Assembly: GCA_037043455.1 (NCBI GenBank)
Contig: JAWPHD010010335.1
Span: 1 to 64,000, forward strand
DNA: 64,000 nt
DNA from: Cyrtodaria siliqua
Lineage: Eukaryota > Mollusca > Bivalvia > Adapedonta > Hiatellidae
Reading direction: 5' to 3'
Shown here: positions 20,445-32,149 of the stretch, piece by piece
Layout of the letters: each line of letters begins with the position of its first letter
Position numbering within the stretch: the stretch's first letter is position 1
Program-made: the position numbers and the translations under genes
Notes under the pieces: generated by a model
Database searches by the model: none
Told to the model about the DNA's origin: nothing
What the model saw: only the letters and a program-made list of their open reading frames with translations

Positions 20445-20842
20445 CGAAGAAATAATAAGAGAAATAGAAGAAAAAGAATGGGGCGAAGAACCTGCCGCGG
20501 GGCCTAAGGAACCCAAACCGGTGTATGATATTGACTTGGATGCTGGTATGAATAAAGACATACTTGATAAGTATGGCTTGCCAATGCCAACTAAAATACC
20601 AGGTATTACTGATGGCAATGCTGATTATGATGAATATATTAAAAAGGCTGATAAGATACACAAGGAAATGGTTCCGAAGATAAGAGGCCTAAGGACAAAA
20701 ATAAACAACCTCAGCGAAGAAAATCTCAAAGAGGGGTGGGGAAAAAGCAACATCCGATGCGACTAAACTTAAATATTCAAATTTACTCAATGACCCCGAT
20801 GGCGTCAAACAAGAGATAGCTTCACTTACAGAAGAACATAAT
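20445..20842 (+). repeat. Internal duplicate of 19300-19696
   Basis: Direct copy of the middle of the 498-aa gene. I count about eight substitutions and one inserted G (in ggtggggaaaaagc) over 397 bases. The inserted G breaks the frame. The copy starts abruptly after the small membrane gene and ends abruptly at 'cataat', where unrelated sequence begins. It therefore reflects a rearrangement or a join of two element copies. Confidence 0.95.
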
Positions 20843-21482
20843 TCACCAGAGAACAATTGGATACTTTATTTCTTTTTTTTGAATATAACAATTGGAATTT
20901 TGACGAATCTTTAGTAAAATCAAACTGGTCAGATGATATACACGAAATTGATGAAAATGAAAGACTGTTGACATAAGTCTCTGTAGGTGCCACAGATCCA
21001 TGTGGAGGAAATGATGCTAAAGAAGATTAAAGTGATGATAATGATGATAGTATAATAATGCAAGACAAACTATAGCAATTGGTGGATACGAAGGAAATAG
21101 TGACGATGATGAGGACAATAATGACAACAATAGACAAGCTGCCAACCAAAATGACGATCAAAGATGTAGACACTGTTTTATTGCACCATTTATTACCACC
21201 ACACGTCAAACTTGGCTTGGTAATGGTGCAAACCCACACCCCAAAAATAGCAGTATTCGGAAAGTGAACTACAGGAAGTTTTGGAATATGGTGTCCAATG
21301 CTGGAGCTTGGTATCTCCAAGAATATATAACAAAAAAGCAAAGACTCCTAAATAGAGAGAGGGATCATGATGACAATGTTTGGACTCTTAGTGAGATTAT
21401 GCCTTCATGTGTTCTGACAGAGTTCAGAAACCTGTATCCAAATCCACCCGGTCAGCCATATATGGGACATAAGTGGAACTAG
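20843..21482 (+). pseudogene. Fragment of an uncharacterised metazoan domain (CxxC, NYRKFW, EIMPSC motifs)
   Basis: After the duplicate, sequence with coding character continues. A first piece (EQLDTLFLFFEYNNWNFDES) is followed by a frame break. A second frame, open from about 21074 to 21482, has an Asp/Asn-rich lead, a RCRHCFIAPF cysteine pair, KVNYRKFWNMVSNAGAWYL and a C-terminus EIMPSCVLTEFRNLYPNPPG then QPYMGHKW. I recall this pattern from many uncharacterised cnidarian and mollusc proteins. It faintly resembles the cytosolic 'ballast' region of P2X7 receptors (a CV..IR..YP-type ending). It is not a known virion protein. Function unknown; I cannot tell whether it is host-derived or transposon cargo. 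Confidence 0.5.
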
Positions 21483-21654
21483 ATAATATTTTCATGTTTA
21501 ATGACACCTAACAATCGATTTGAAGGACTAATTTATAGATCCTTAATTAACTATATATTCTTAGAAAAGTGTCTAATTATATTCTAAATAAAAAATACCT
21601 AACATTTGTATTCACTATCAGTTGCATTCACAAAAAAGAATAAAGTTTAAATTG

Positions 21655-22095
21655 GAATATTAAGTATTTAATTCGCCCACATCCTTTTATATGTACGTAA
21701 ACATCCTTTTTATATCTAAGCAAACGGTAAACAACGTACGTCATAGCCAGGGGCGGATTGAAGGAAGTATAGAAAAGTATAAGGAGTTTTTCATTCTTTT
21801 TTAATTGATTTGTTTATTTACGACCCGCAATACACCACACACACTTACAGGCCCTTCCCCTCCCTCAATCAAACGCATAAAACAATACTAATCAATAAAA
21901 CAAGAGGCCCAAGATGGCCTGCGCTCTACTTGCTACCCCCGGGGCGAGGCCCAAATTTGACCCCAGGTTCACCATTTGAACAAACTTGGTAGAGGATCCA
22001 AAAGCTGATAATAATTAAAAGATTTTTGAAGTTCCTCCCTATAACTCTATGTAAAACTGATCCAACAATGGAAAAATTCAATAAATAAATAAATA
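21655..22095 (+). repeat. ~430-bp direct repeat, copy 1
   Basis: Runs from 'tattaagtatttaattcgcc' through 'agccaggggcggattgaagg' and 'caagaggcccaagatggcct' to '(aata)n'. It is repeated almost identically at 22466-22890. The inner part is the bivalve 'aaggaggcccaa...gaccccaggttcaccatttgaac' repeat. Confidence 0.9.
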
Positions 22096-22109
22096 AAAAA
22101 ATAAAATAA

Positions 22110-22190
22110 AAAAAAACCTTCGCCTCTCACCGCTGCGGGTTCGAATCCCACTGGGAGCTCGACTTGTGAGATTCTTACGGATGGCATATT
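22110..22190 (+). repeat. tRNA-derived SINE fragment
   Basis: 'ttcgcctctcaccgctgcgg' leads into a perfect B box 'gggttcgaatcccactggga'. An A-rich run precedes it and no 5' half of a tRNA is present. A 5'-truncated SINE is the best reading. Confidence 0.55.
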
Positions 22191-22465
22191 TTTATTTTCA
22201 TATACGTTTGCAAATGGGTCGGGCCACATGTTCTATCAACATGTTACTGCTCTTCTATTCCTAATACAATGAGTTATAGAAAGAACACAGTATTATTGAC
22301 AGCAATACAAATAAAATGCCATGTTTGTTGAGATAGTTTTGTTCGTTCTTTTAAAACTCACCTGATAGAAGAAAGAAAAAGTATAAAAGCTTACCTTGAA
22401 TTATAAAAAAGTGTGGTCTTAGTCATGATGCCAGATGTGTGATAGTCCAAAAGATGAACTCTATA

Positions 22466-22890
22466 TTAAGTATTTAATTCGCCCACATCCTTTTATATGT
22501 ACGTAAACATCCTTTTTATATGTACGCAAACGGTAAACAACGTACGTCATAGCCAGGGGCGGATTGAAGGAAGTATAGAAAAGTATAAGGAGTTTTTCAT
22601 TCTTTTTTAATTGATCTGTTTATTTACGACCCGCAATACACCACACACACTTACAGGCCCTTCCCCTCCCTCAATCAAACGCATAAAACAATACTAATCA
22701 ATAAAACAAGAGGCCCGAGAGGGCCTGCTCTCTACTTGCTACCCCGGGGCGAGGCCCAAATTTGACCCCAGGTTCACCATTTGGTAAAGGATCCAAAAGC
22801 TGATAATAAATAAAAGATTTTTGAAGTTCCTCCCTAAAACTCCATGTAAAACTGATCCAACAAGTGAAAAAATCAATAAATAAATAAATA
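22466..22890 (+). repeat. ~430-bp direct repeat, copy 2
   Basis: Copy of 21655-22095, offset about 810 bases. It ends in an expanded (aata)n tract that runs into A-rich, T-poor sequence to 23050. Confidence 0.9.
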
Positions 22891-23149
22891 AATAAATAAA
22901 TAAAAAAGAGAAAAGAAAAAAAGACAGAATTAAAAAGAAAATTGAACCAATAAAAACAAATCCAAAAAAAAATAAAACAACATTTTAAAAAAAGACAAAA
23001 AAAAAAATTCACAAAAGAATAATTAAAATTAAGAAAAAATATTAAAAAAGATTGATCCCATAAACCAAGATATCCTATGAAAAAACGGAAGTCTGCCTCC
23101 ATTGCGATTTGAACCCACGACCCTTTGAGTTTGGAGTGTTTATTACCAA

Positions 23150-24020
23150 ATATTGAAAAAGGGTCATAACTCCGGTGTTACATTTTCGATCTGCCTGGTT
23201 CTCAAACTCGTTAGAGCTTTCATTGATATCAACAATATGGCCAAGTTTGGAAAATATCGAATACAAATGAATGTGCTAGAGTGTTCAAAAGGCTGAAAAT
23301 GGCATATTTCAATAATTCAAGGGGACATAATTCTCGTGTTCCTGGTCCGATATAGCTGGTTTTCGAACTTGTCCAAGCTTTCATTGATATTAAAGATCTC
23401 TTAAATTTTGGTAAAGACCGGATGGAAAACGAAATGAAGGTGCTAGTGTTCACAAGGCAGAATATGGCATTTTTCAGCAAATCAAGGGCCATAACTCTGC
23501 TATTACTCTTTCCATTTGGCTAGTTTTCGAAATTGTCTGAGTTTTAACTGATGATAACAATCAGTGTAAGTTTTGTAGAGATCAAATAATAAATGAAGGT
23601 TCTAGAGTTTTCACAAGACAGAAAATGGCATTTTCAGGGGAAAAAAACAAGGGCCATAACTCTGATATTACTAATCCGATTTGGCTGATTTTCGAACTTG
23701 TCCCAGCTCTTATTGATATTAACAATCTATGCAAGTTTGGTGAAGATCAAATAATAAATGAAGGTGATAGAGTGTTCACACGACAGAAAATGGCATTTTT
23801 TTAGAAAAAGCAAGGGTCATAACTCTAGTGTTACTAATCCAATGTAGCTGATTTTCGAACTTGTCTAAGCTTTCATTAATATTAACAATCTGTGAAAGTT
23901 TGGTAAGATCAAATAATAAATAAAGTTGCTGAAGTGTTCACAAGGCTTAATATGGCGTTTTTCAGCAAAACAAGGGTCATAACTCCGGTGAAATTAATCC
24001 GATCTAGCTGGTTTTCAACG
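23150..24020. repeat. Array of ~150-bp 'agggccataactc' repeats
   Basis: Five to six degenerate units, each with 'caagggccataactc', 'tccgatttggctgattttcg', 'cattgatatt', 'gtttggtgaagatcaaataa' and 'tagagtgttcacaaggcaga'. The family recurs at 34610-35030 and 59700-60010. Non-coding. Confidence 0.85.
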
Positions 24021-24916
24021 TGTAATCAATGTAATATATATATTACGAAAAATATCACTTGGAGACAAATAAAAGCTACAAGAAGTCAGGAAATATGACT
24101 AAATGGCCTAAACCTAATGAATGAGCCTTATCTACAAGGAAACTCATTTTTACAGTAATATGTGCTATTCTAGGTTACGCACCAGGTGTAATTAAACATA
24201 TAATTCCCGAGTCCAACAAAATATGGTAAATTAAAATTTTACACCTGGTGGTGACAGCATATTTTGATTTATATGCCATTTTTATCAAGAACTGGAACAT
24301 TTTTAAAATTTAAGATTCTTCTAAAAGAATTCTGATGTACGAAGCAGATTCACCGTGACTTGCTTACTCTTATCATCAAGTGAAGTTAAATGATAGAAGT
24401 CTTACAGATTTTCCCGTAAATTCCAATTTCAAGAACTGAAATCATCTACGTTTTATCCTAGTGTTTTTAGCGACCTGTGACGATAATCGCCTAATAATTT
24501 CAAGAATCTATTGCGTTTAGCTTTCATCCAATGTTGATAGCAACTGTGTCCTGTACTTCACCGCCTATGAATTGATCTGTGAAACAATCTAGCCTCCTGC
24601 GCGACAAAAAAAGTCTCGCCGTAGTTGCGAATTAATTTTAATTTCGGCAATTTTCTGCTGAAAACGGATCTTTAAATGGATAGCAATTGGATCGTCTTGT
24701 TCTTAGTAACAAATCCCATGCTTCCCACTGTTATGAATATCTAAATTACACCCGTATTCGTTCCCTTTTCTTCAAGGTTACTTTCGATAAGATTAATTCT
24801 TATTTACAGGTTGATACAAAAATAAAGAACTCGTCGGTTAACACGAAAACCCATTTAATTCCAATTTATTTTATTGATTTCAAATACAGTTAAATCGAAT
24901 TGAGTATACTTCAGGC

Positions 24917-25084
24917 TTAAGCCAGTCATCCATTTGTACATGATCCGTGGTCCGTGTCCGTGTCAGTGAAAAATCGGTTATATAGAGAAAATGTCCTCGT
25001 CAACAACGTGCGATTTTTGACGGATGCACTGACGCGTATGCGGACACGGACCACGGATTACGTACATATGGATGCCCGGCTTAA
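24917..25084. mobile_element. 168-bp TTAA-flanked MITE
   Basis: TTAA then gccagtcatccatttgtac...gatccgtggtccgtgtccg at the left. The reverse complement of the right end reads TTAA then gccgggcatccatatgtac...aatccgtggtccgtgtccg. Both ends are flanked by TTAA, the target used by piggyBac-type transposases (family knowledge). Confidence 0.8.
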
Positions 25085-25352
25085 CTCACTGCTGGTAAAC
25101 GTGATTCTTTTTATGCTTCATTTCGGTTTTACTTGTACTTTGTGAAAAACAGACGATCATCAGACGATCATGAAATATTTTCTCATATCCGTTTATGGTG
25201 GCCTAATTGTATCCTATTAGTCCCGTCACCTGAACTATATACAATGGTGACATGCGTATGCAGTCAGGTGAAAGAAACTCATCATTATTTCGCGGTAAAA
25301 CTATTCATCAGAAAAACTATCTTTGAACCCGGTATCCAGTCTCCGGATCTTA

Positions 25353-25739
25353 CATTATTTTTCCGAAGGTTGACAATATCCACTGTCACTCTCACTGGGA
25401 TACAATATTTATTTTATTATACAAATGTTTTGATTAATATTTAAATATATGAGTGGAAAAACAATCCAATATTTTTTTATTTTTTTTTTGTTTTATTTAT
25501 ATTTGTATACCAGTTTTGATTTAAAGTAACAAATCTGCTCGCCACATTTTGGTAAACCAAGCGTCTTACGATTTACACAATTTCAACTGTATTTTAATAA
25601 GCGTCCACCGATTTCCAATTGCCAAAACGTGTCGTTATCGGAAAAAAAAGAGTAAAAATTGTTTACCGGTGAACAGTATATAAATATTGCATCGCAGTGA
25701 GGGTGACAGTGGATATTGTCAACCTGGGGAAAATAATGT
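25353..25739. mobile_element. Foldback element with ~55-bp terminal arms
   Basis: The left arm holds 'ggttgacaatatccactgtc' and 'ctcactgggatacaatattt'. The right arm holds their reverse complements ('aaatattgcatcgcagtgag', 'gacagtggatattgtcaacc'). The interior motif 'cgtccaccgatttccaat...ctaccggtgaacagtaaaaa' is repeated again outside at 25785-25930, so an older or nested copy lies alongside. Confidence 0.75.
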
Positions 25740-26164
25740 CAACCGAGGCGAAGACCGAATAAATGTTTTGATTAAAATCTAAATATACATAACTTCAACT
25801 GTATTTTAATAAACGTCCACCGATTTCCAATCGTTATTGGAAAAACCCAAAACCCTATTGTTATACTTCCCGTGACGTCACAATCGTGTAACAGTAAAAA
25901 TTGTCTACCGGTGAACAGTAAAAATTGCTTCACGCTAAGGGTATGGGCAATTTATACAGGAGTGTAAACGTGAGGTATAATAATATAACATGTTACTATA
26001 CAGTTATACAGTTAACAATATATGCATGTTTTGCCACGGCTGCTTTCCGACTGTTCGTTGGTATTGCTACGGAAATTAAAAATTACGAGCTACGAATTTA
26101 CCAGTCAACATCAGTCGAGTGGTACATGGCATGTGGCTCGTATTTGTCAGTGTTCCATTAACAT

Positions 26165-27405
26165 TGTATTACCAGGATTTCTATATTTTCTTAATTTATA
26201 ATATTGCTGTAATTTGTGTGATGTGACTTAATAAATGTGTGTGTAAAATGCGAGAAAGTCTATTCGAATTTGTAGAATTTAGAAAATTACTTTACAGAAA
26301 ATTCATTGCATCCAATCTCATTTAACTCAGTCCATCTTTTAGGATAATAGTATAGCTATACTGGAAATCCAAGCCGTGGACACATGGCATGATACCCCAC
26401 CCAGTCACATTATACTTTTACTTCTTTGCCTTGTTTAAAGAACACAGAAATGACTCGCATTACAATTTTCATGTAGTTCTGTGGTCTGATTTTTTTAAAA
26501 CAATTTAATCAAAGCGGGATAATCGCATACAGTACTTTTTTATCAACAAAGAAAACACATGTAGTGGATATATTTAAAGTGTAATAATTATAGCTATCCT
26601 AATTAAGCAATGCCCGTTAACTAAACAGATTTATAAGGGGGACATCAAAGCAACGGTATAAAAAATAAATATACTAATGTGTTATAATGCATTATATGGC
26701 CAGTAAAAATTTTGCATTCATTTGCAGTGAGATTTGCTTTCCTTACCAATATGCTATATATGGTAATTTAGAACTACGACGTTCATATTTCTTAAAATGG
26801 CGGCTACCACATCCGTTTCAGAACAACCTTCAAATGCAATCGTGAACGCTCGGCCAATCCCGTCATTCCTCGGGATCCCGCCTCGTATGTATCACGGCGC
26901 TTCGGTATGTTCAAAATCTTAACATTCTGTTAGCCGGAAGAAAATAGTGCACTGTTGCTAAGCTGTTGCTACATAAACAGTATGGCCGCTTGCCAGACGT
27001 GTTGATGTATGATTTGCGTTGCATGTTTGTTATTTACAATACAGATGAAGGTTTTATCACTGCTTTCACGTAAATAAACAATATATGAAGCAATCGGCTA
27101 AATGACATTGCACAATGTTGAAGATAACTTTGATTATGAATGCAAATTCGTTGTGGCGGGAATCTGACGCGCGTCACGCTAGTATGACGTAGCCAATATG
27201 GAAACCTGCGTATTACATTCTAGTCATGCTGCGAAGCAGTGTACGAGATGTTGCGAATGCCTTCAAATGGTCATATCTTTTTTGTTTATTATCCGATTTG
27301 ATTTTTACATCTTTTCTAAGTTTTTCAGAACTTTCATTAAATTAGTATATCTTATCGACAGTGACTCGATGGCAAAGGCATGCGTCTTCCTCTTGAGCTG
27401 TATTA
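26165..27405. other. Gene-free stretch
   Basis: No protein motif, RNA gene or repeat border was recognised. A GC-richer patch around 26845-26910 ('ccaatcccgtcattcctcgg') may be part of an unknown repeat. Confidence 0.5.
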
Positions 27406-27409
27406 TAAT

Positions 27410-27570
27410 TAACTTGAATATTGAGTTCTGCTCAACCCGGGGCTAGAGGGCGTGAGCGGTAGCCAGCATATTTCACTACCGCTCATGAACAGTCTCAATC
27501 AAACCGAGACTGCAATATTTCGTATGTGTCGTGCTCAGCCGTTTCCAAAGGTCCATTATCATACTTTTTT
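27410..27570 (+). repeat. Dispersed hairpin-bearing repeat, copy A
   Basis: Matches, in reverse orientation, 54540-54695. It contains 'gagcggtagccagcatattt', 'ctaccgctcatgaa' and the stem CAGTCTC-aatcaaacc-GAGACTG (27490-27512). See 56575 for a related family with a compensated stem. Confidence 0.9.
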
Positions 27571-27603
27571 CCTAACTTTACTAAAGATTGGCATAAATCT
27601 CTT

Positions 27604-27910
27604 TTAAAGGGACACATGGCAATATTGAGTGTTATATCAAACATAAGAATTAGCACCTCGATTTATTAAGCCTGTATTGTTTTGACTTTAAAACTGCTTG
27701 CATATAATTAAATAAAAAATGAGATTCTAATTGTCTTCGTTATTTTACAACATTTTAAAATATATTGTTGGTGCAATATATTGTATAGTTAGTAATATGT
27801 AAAAACAATTTGCTTTGAACTATTTTTATAATTACTAATTGCAAGTTATGTCGGAAAACTAACGGGACACCGTGAGTTTATAAAAAATCAAGGTTGCCGT
27901 GTGTCCTTGA
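27604..27910. mobile_element. TTAA MITE 'agggacac', copy 1
   Basis: Starts TTAA-agggacacatggcaat and ends with the inverse, ttgccgtgtgtcct, followed by a decayed TTGA. Same family as 49793 and 58678. Confidence 0.75.
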
Positions 27911-28184
27911 ATCTAACTCTTACACTAATTCATGATTTGGTCCCGCCTTAATTCCATTAAGCGATGGGAAAGCTTATATAAGCAGGGTTTGATAACGGTT
28001 TTTTTTTTTTTACTAAAGACATATGATATTCTGTTTAAAATTACCAATTAAATGTTTTAATTTTACAATATGCAAACTGTTTAAGCCGAAAAAAAGGTTT
28101 TATTTCATACCCCAGTCAATCCCGTTTTCGCTTCTAGGAGAAGGGGTTGGCTCGGGTATGAAAGTAAATACTGGAGAGGACTGA

Positions 28185-28336
28185 CAACATGCACAGTTCC
28201 ATGACAGCATAGTTCCATAATAAAATGCATACTTTCATGACAACATGCATAGTTCCATGACAAAAATTGTAGTTCCATATCAGCACGCATAGTTCCATGA
28301 CAACATGCACAGTTCCATGACAGCATAGTTCCATAA
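28185..28336. repeat. ~22-bp tandem repeat
   Basis: Repeats of 'catagttccatgacaacatg', about seven degenerate copies. The open frames across it are artefacts of the period. Confidence 0.85.
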
Positions 28337-28339
28337 CGT

Positions 28340-30086
28340 GTAAATTGGCGTGAACTATTGCTCTATCACATAATTCTTGAGTATTTAGACATCCAGCATA
28401 TTCACGCAAGCAAGCAGTTAACAAGAGGCCCAAGTGGGCCTGAATATGCTCTACTTGTACAAAAGCCTATCGCTCTACTGGTACAACATTAGTACGGTCT
28501 ACTTGTACAAAGGGGTCGCTTGATAATTCAAACGATATCCCCCCAGAAAGTGTTTATTCAATTATAATTAAATTGTGATGTGCATGTTGACTGGGTTGAC
28601 TTCTATTCGTATTTTTACCGTTTATTTTCCAAGATGGCTACCACGGAAGGCTGAATTTAGCATATAACCAGTTACATGTATATAGGTACATAACATAACA
28701 GTGTGGGCATGATTTATTGCAATCCCCTTCTAATTCTAGTAGACAGACGAAATACCATCTCATCAGTTTGTCTGGCCTTTGTCCATAAAATACAGTATAC
28801 CGGTACACAGATATAAAACCATTATTTACATCGACCTGCAGCTATTCATTACTTATCCATATGGAGCTAGTCCGGGTACCATTGGGGTCAATCTGGTGGA
28901 ACGCAAAAATAGTCCCAGGTAAGCTATTGAGTGACTAATTGAAGTGCAAACTGTGAAGCATAGGAGTGGTGAGAGACATGGGGCTGGTATGTATTGAATG
29001 TTTTCCATTGTTTCTGAAACATTTAACTTGCTTCTGAAGAAACCCACATCAAAACTGAAGGTTCAGATGGACATGCTGAACTACTTTTTGTGAAGCACAG
29101 TGTGAAGTGTACTTTGGTAATATTGACCGCATTAAAAATAATGTGGTTACTTTCAGTTTGGAAAATATTTTGGGGAAGAAAAGCAAGTCACGCCATCATC
29201 TAAGGCCCATGTTTGTGTTACACTGGGCCTGACTGATACTACATTGTGTGTGTTATATGGCCAGCTTAGTTAGGATTGGATATTTTCGTGTAGGTATTTA
29301 TTAACAACCCTTTTCAAGGAGGGAAGTTGAGGAAACGAGACGTATCGCAAATCTACGTATTGAACTGCACTCTTAATATAAAACTAATGGTGGTCTAGGT
29401 CCATATAAAGCTGGTAAAGAATCAGGACATACGCAAATCATACCAGTAAAATATGTACTACACTGAGAGACACAATTAGAGATAACCAAACTAGTGTTTA
29501 ACCAAACATGATATTGGTCATTTACTGGTATTTTGTGATTAATTTCATTAATATATGTGTGTATAACAATAACAAAATCAATATTAGATATAAAATCTCT
29601 CCATTAATGGAATGTCTAGTTTCACACACAATCGATCAATCAATTACGAATAACAACTTTTATTTTATTAATAAAAATGATTAACTTACTTAACAATATA
29701 AGTGTGCCTTAATAGTATAACAAAAATGGGGTTGGTATCCTCATATCTAGCTTGGTTAACTGAGGATTAAACTTCAACATTTTCTTTTGTTTTGCTTGTG
29801 TCCGTTTATTCAGATATCAGGCTGTCAATCCCACTCTTGCTACCCAGATTATTTCAGAAATCTGTCTTACGCAAAGACCACAATGTTAACATTTCTATGT
29901 TTTTTTCTAATTTTAAACCTCCCACTTTCTTCTGTTTCCAAATATGAGGCTGTCAACCCCTTTTTTGGTACACCTGATTCTTTCGGAAGTCTGTCTTCAC
30001 TGGAGCAGATATGCTAGTTTGATCACAATGTTAAAAATAATATTATTTTCAAATATTTGTTAATTAATACTCACAAATCACACTTT
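28340..30086. other. Gene-free stretch with a short repeat head
   Basis: 'aacaagaggcccaagtgggcc' at about 28421 is the head of a common bivalve repeat. A ~100-bp block with 'aggctgtcaa' and 'gtctgtctt' words is doubled at 29812 and 29941. No gene is supported. Confidence 0.5.
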
Positions 30087-30155
30087 TCAATGACTTGAAC
30101 ACAGTTCTTTCAATGACTTGAACACAGTTCTTTCAATGACTTGAACACAATTCTG
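30087..30155. repeat. 23-bp repeat, three copies
   Basis: 'tttcaatgacttgaacacag' plus 'ttc' occurs three times in succession, nearly perfectly. Confidence 0.9.
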
Positions 30156-30349
30156 GATATACTTAATACAATAAATTCTTTAACAGTTACATATAAAAAC
30201 ATGGCTGTACAAGCACATATCAACAAGAGCTCCGCAAACGCTACATATATATTATGTAAAGAAATAGCGTAATTGGCTGAAGGTACCTCTTCAAGTGGTC
30301 CAAAAGGTTATATTAAGGAAATATCAGACTGTAACAAATTCCCCTTGAT

Positions 30350-31640
30350 GGACGTTTGTTGCAACCATAAAGGTAATAACGGACATAAAGTTAACAATGG
30401 ATCATAAAGGTAACAACTTAAGGTCATAAAGGTAACATCGTGTCATAAAAGTAACAATGCCACTGGTCATAAAGGTAACAACTTCGTCCAATAAAGCTAA
30501 CACCATTTTTTGGGGGTCATAAAGGTAACAACATCCGGACATAAAGGAAACAAGTCCGAAATAAGAGCAGACTCGTGTGTCAGTAGATAGGTCACTTCGT
30601 CAGCCGTGAGTAATTGATAATTGATGTCAGTGCAGCTGCAAAGGGCAACAAAAAGGAGAATAGTTTACAGTAGTAATGATTTGGTAATATCAATTTATTT
30701 CGAGAAAATCCAAAGTCTAGTAAAAGTCTTTTCTAGATGGCCGCCGAGATGGCCACCAAAATGTAAAAAGTATCCCCTTTAAAAAAAGATATATCCTGAG
30801 TGTACTTGGGCCTTTTATATTTGATGGCTCATAATGCGGAGAAATATGTCAGAATACATGTATGTAATTCTTTTTTCGCATTATTGTACACATATACTTT
30901 AGAATTTGAACTTTTAATTCAAGAAAAATGGCCCCAAAAGTTTTTTTGCCATATACTTTCTTTCAATTTCTCTTTCACCTTGTATATTTTTGCAAATCAT
31001 CTTCAAAATCATTTCAGGTGATAAACTGAGTCCAAACCGATATATTTTGGTCTGCCAGTGATGTTCTGTGTGCTGTTCCTAACAACAATGACTTCAAAAG
31101 TGGGTTGGGTAAATCAAACCCCAAAATGATAAATTAAAAATTATGTCAACATTATTTCCTTTACTTACCAAATTATGAATGTTATGTTTATGTATTAGAT
31201 GTAATAATTTGATGTGATTTTCGTAAAATTTAAATGCCGGTTCAAACGTGGGTGGAGTAAATCTTACACCGAAAATGAAAAATCCTGTTCATTTCGAAAT
31301 ATATATTTATTCAGTTATTTTTCATTCCCTTGACTTACAATTTTTTCAATGTGATTTGTGTACCTTTTGAATGTCAAATAATACTTATTCTTACATAGTT
31401 ACCCTAAAATGAATACGAAGATGTGCATCATAGTCCACCCAAACCGCAAAATGCGCATACGAGAATATGCGAAACGTTTCTGTTTTAATGTTCTCTCTGC
31501 ATTATTTCTTTGAACTTGTTCCTTTTTATCTTTTGTATCAGATTTTTTCTTTAGAGACCTTTCGCAAAATTGAAAGTGTGAAAATGTATCGTATTCCGTA
31601 TCGTATCTCAATACGTATCTATGGAACGCCCTGACTGTCT
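30350..31640 (+). repeat. Long duplicated block, copy 1
   Basis: Begins with an array of 'cataaaggtaacaac', then 'agggcaacaaaaaggagaat', 'cctgagtgtacttgggcctt', 'ctcataatgcggagaaatat', 'attttggtctgccagtgatg' and 'gcaaaatgcgcatacgagaa'. The same order recurs at 35100-36710. No coding sequence is recognisable. Confidence 0.9.
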
Positions 31641-32070
31641 TGTGATGAGATTAATATATGCAGTGCATTTCCCTTTATATGTGGTAGACCTTTCATGATA
31701 TGCAGACATTTTTAATTATATGTGGTAAATAAATCTTTATAATTATGTGGTAGAAAAGTATTTATATACAGTAGATTAATCATTATATGCGATAGGTAAG
31801 TCATTGTATGTAGTAGATAAACCATTGTATGCAGTCCAGTTATTATTATATGTAGTGCATTCATTATTATATGTTATATGAAGTACTGTAGGTTTGTATT
31901 TATATGCATTGCTTCTGTTGACTTTATATGTGGTACATATTTTAATATACGTGGCGGATACGTCTTTATATTCGGTGGTTTCAATTGCATTATTATCGGT
32001 ATTAACGGCTTTATACGTGGTGCATTTCTTAAAATATGCAGTGCTTTTTGTATTATATGCTGTGTTTTTT
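31640..32070. repeat. Degenerate ~28-bp TATATG-type array
   Basis: Loose repeats of 'attatatgtagtgcattcat' and 'tatatgtggtag'. The frames open across it are repeat artefacts. Confidence 0.6.
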
Positions 32071-32149
32071 TCATTATGATGACGAGATCAATCGGAACAC
32101 ATGTGTTTTAAGATTTTGCGATTTTATCGGAAATCTAACAGGGAGAGTA

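Larger units (their letters stand above)
11596..20842. mobile_element. Degraded Polinton/adintovirus-like integrated element
   Basis: Ten virus-type genes lie in two divergent blocks with a shared start motif and intergenic gaps of about 10-35 bases. They include packaging ATPase, double-jelly-roll-type capsid, penton-like, fibre-like, PLA2 and integrase genes. The gene set matches integrated Polinton-like viruses of animals (established family knowledge; my assignments are by motif). Not seen: polymerase B, adenain-like protease and matching terminal repeats. The right end is rearranged: a 398-bp internal duplicate cuts off the small membrane gene. The element is old enough to carry several frameshifts, a lost start codon and an insertion, yet four to five frames remain intact. 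Confidence 0.85.

Noticed and set aside
22698..23102. 134-aa minus-strand frame with many Phe/Leu
   Set aside because: Product of an A-rich low-complexity tract. No motif.
24180..24250. 12-bp inverted repeat 'caccaggtgtaa'/'ttacacctggtg'
   Set aside because: Perfect but short and isolated. No second copy or flanking duplication was seen, so it is not called an element.
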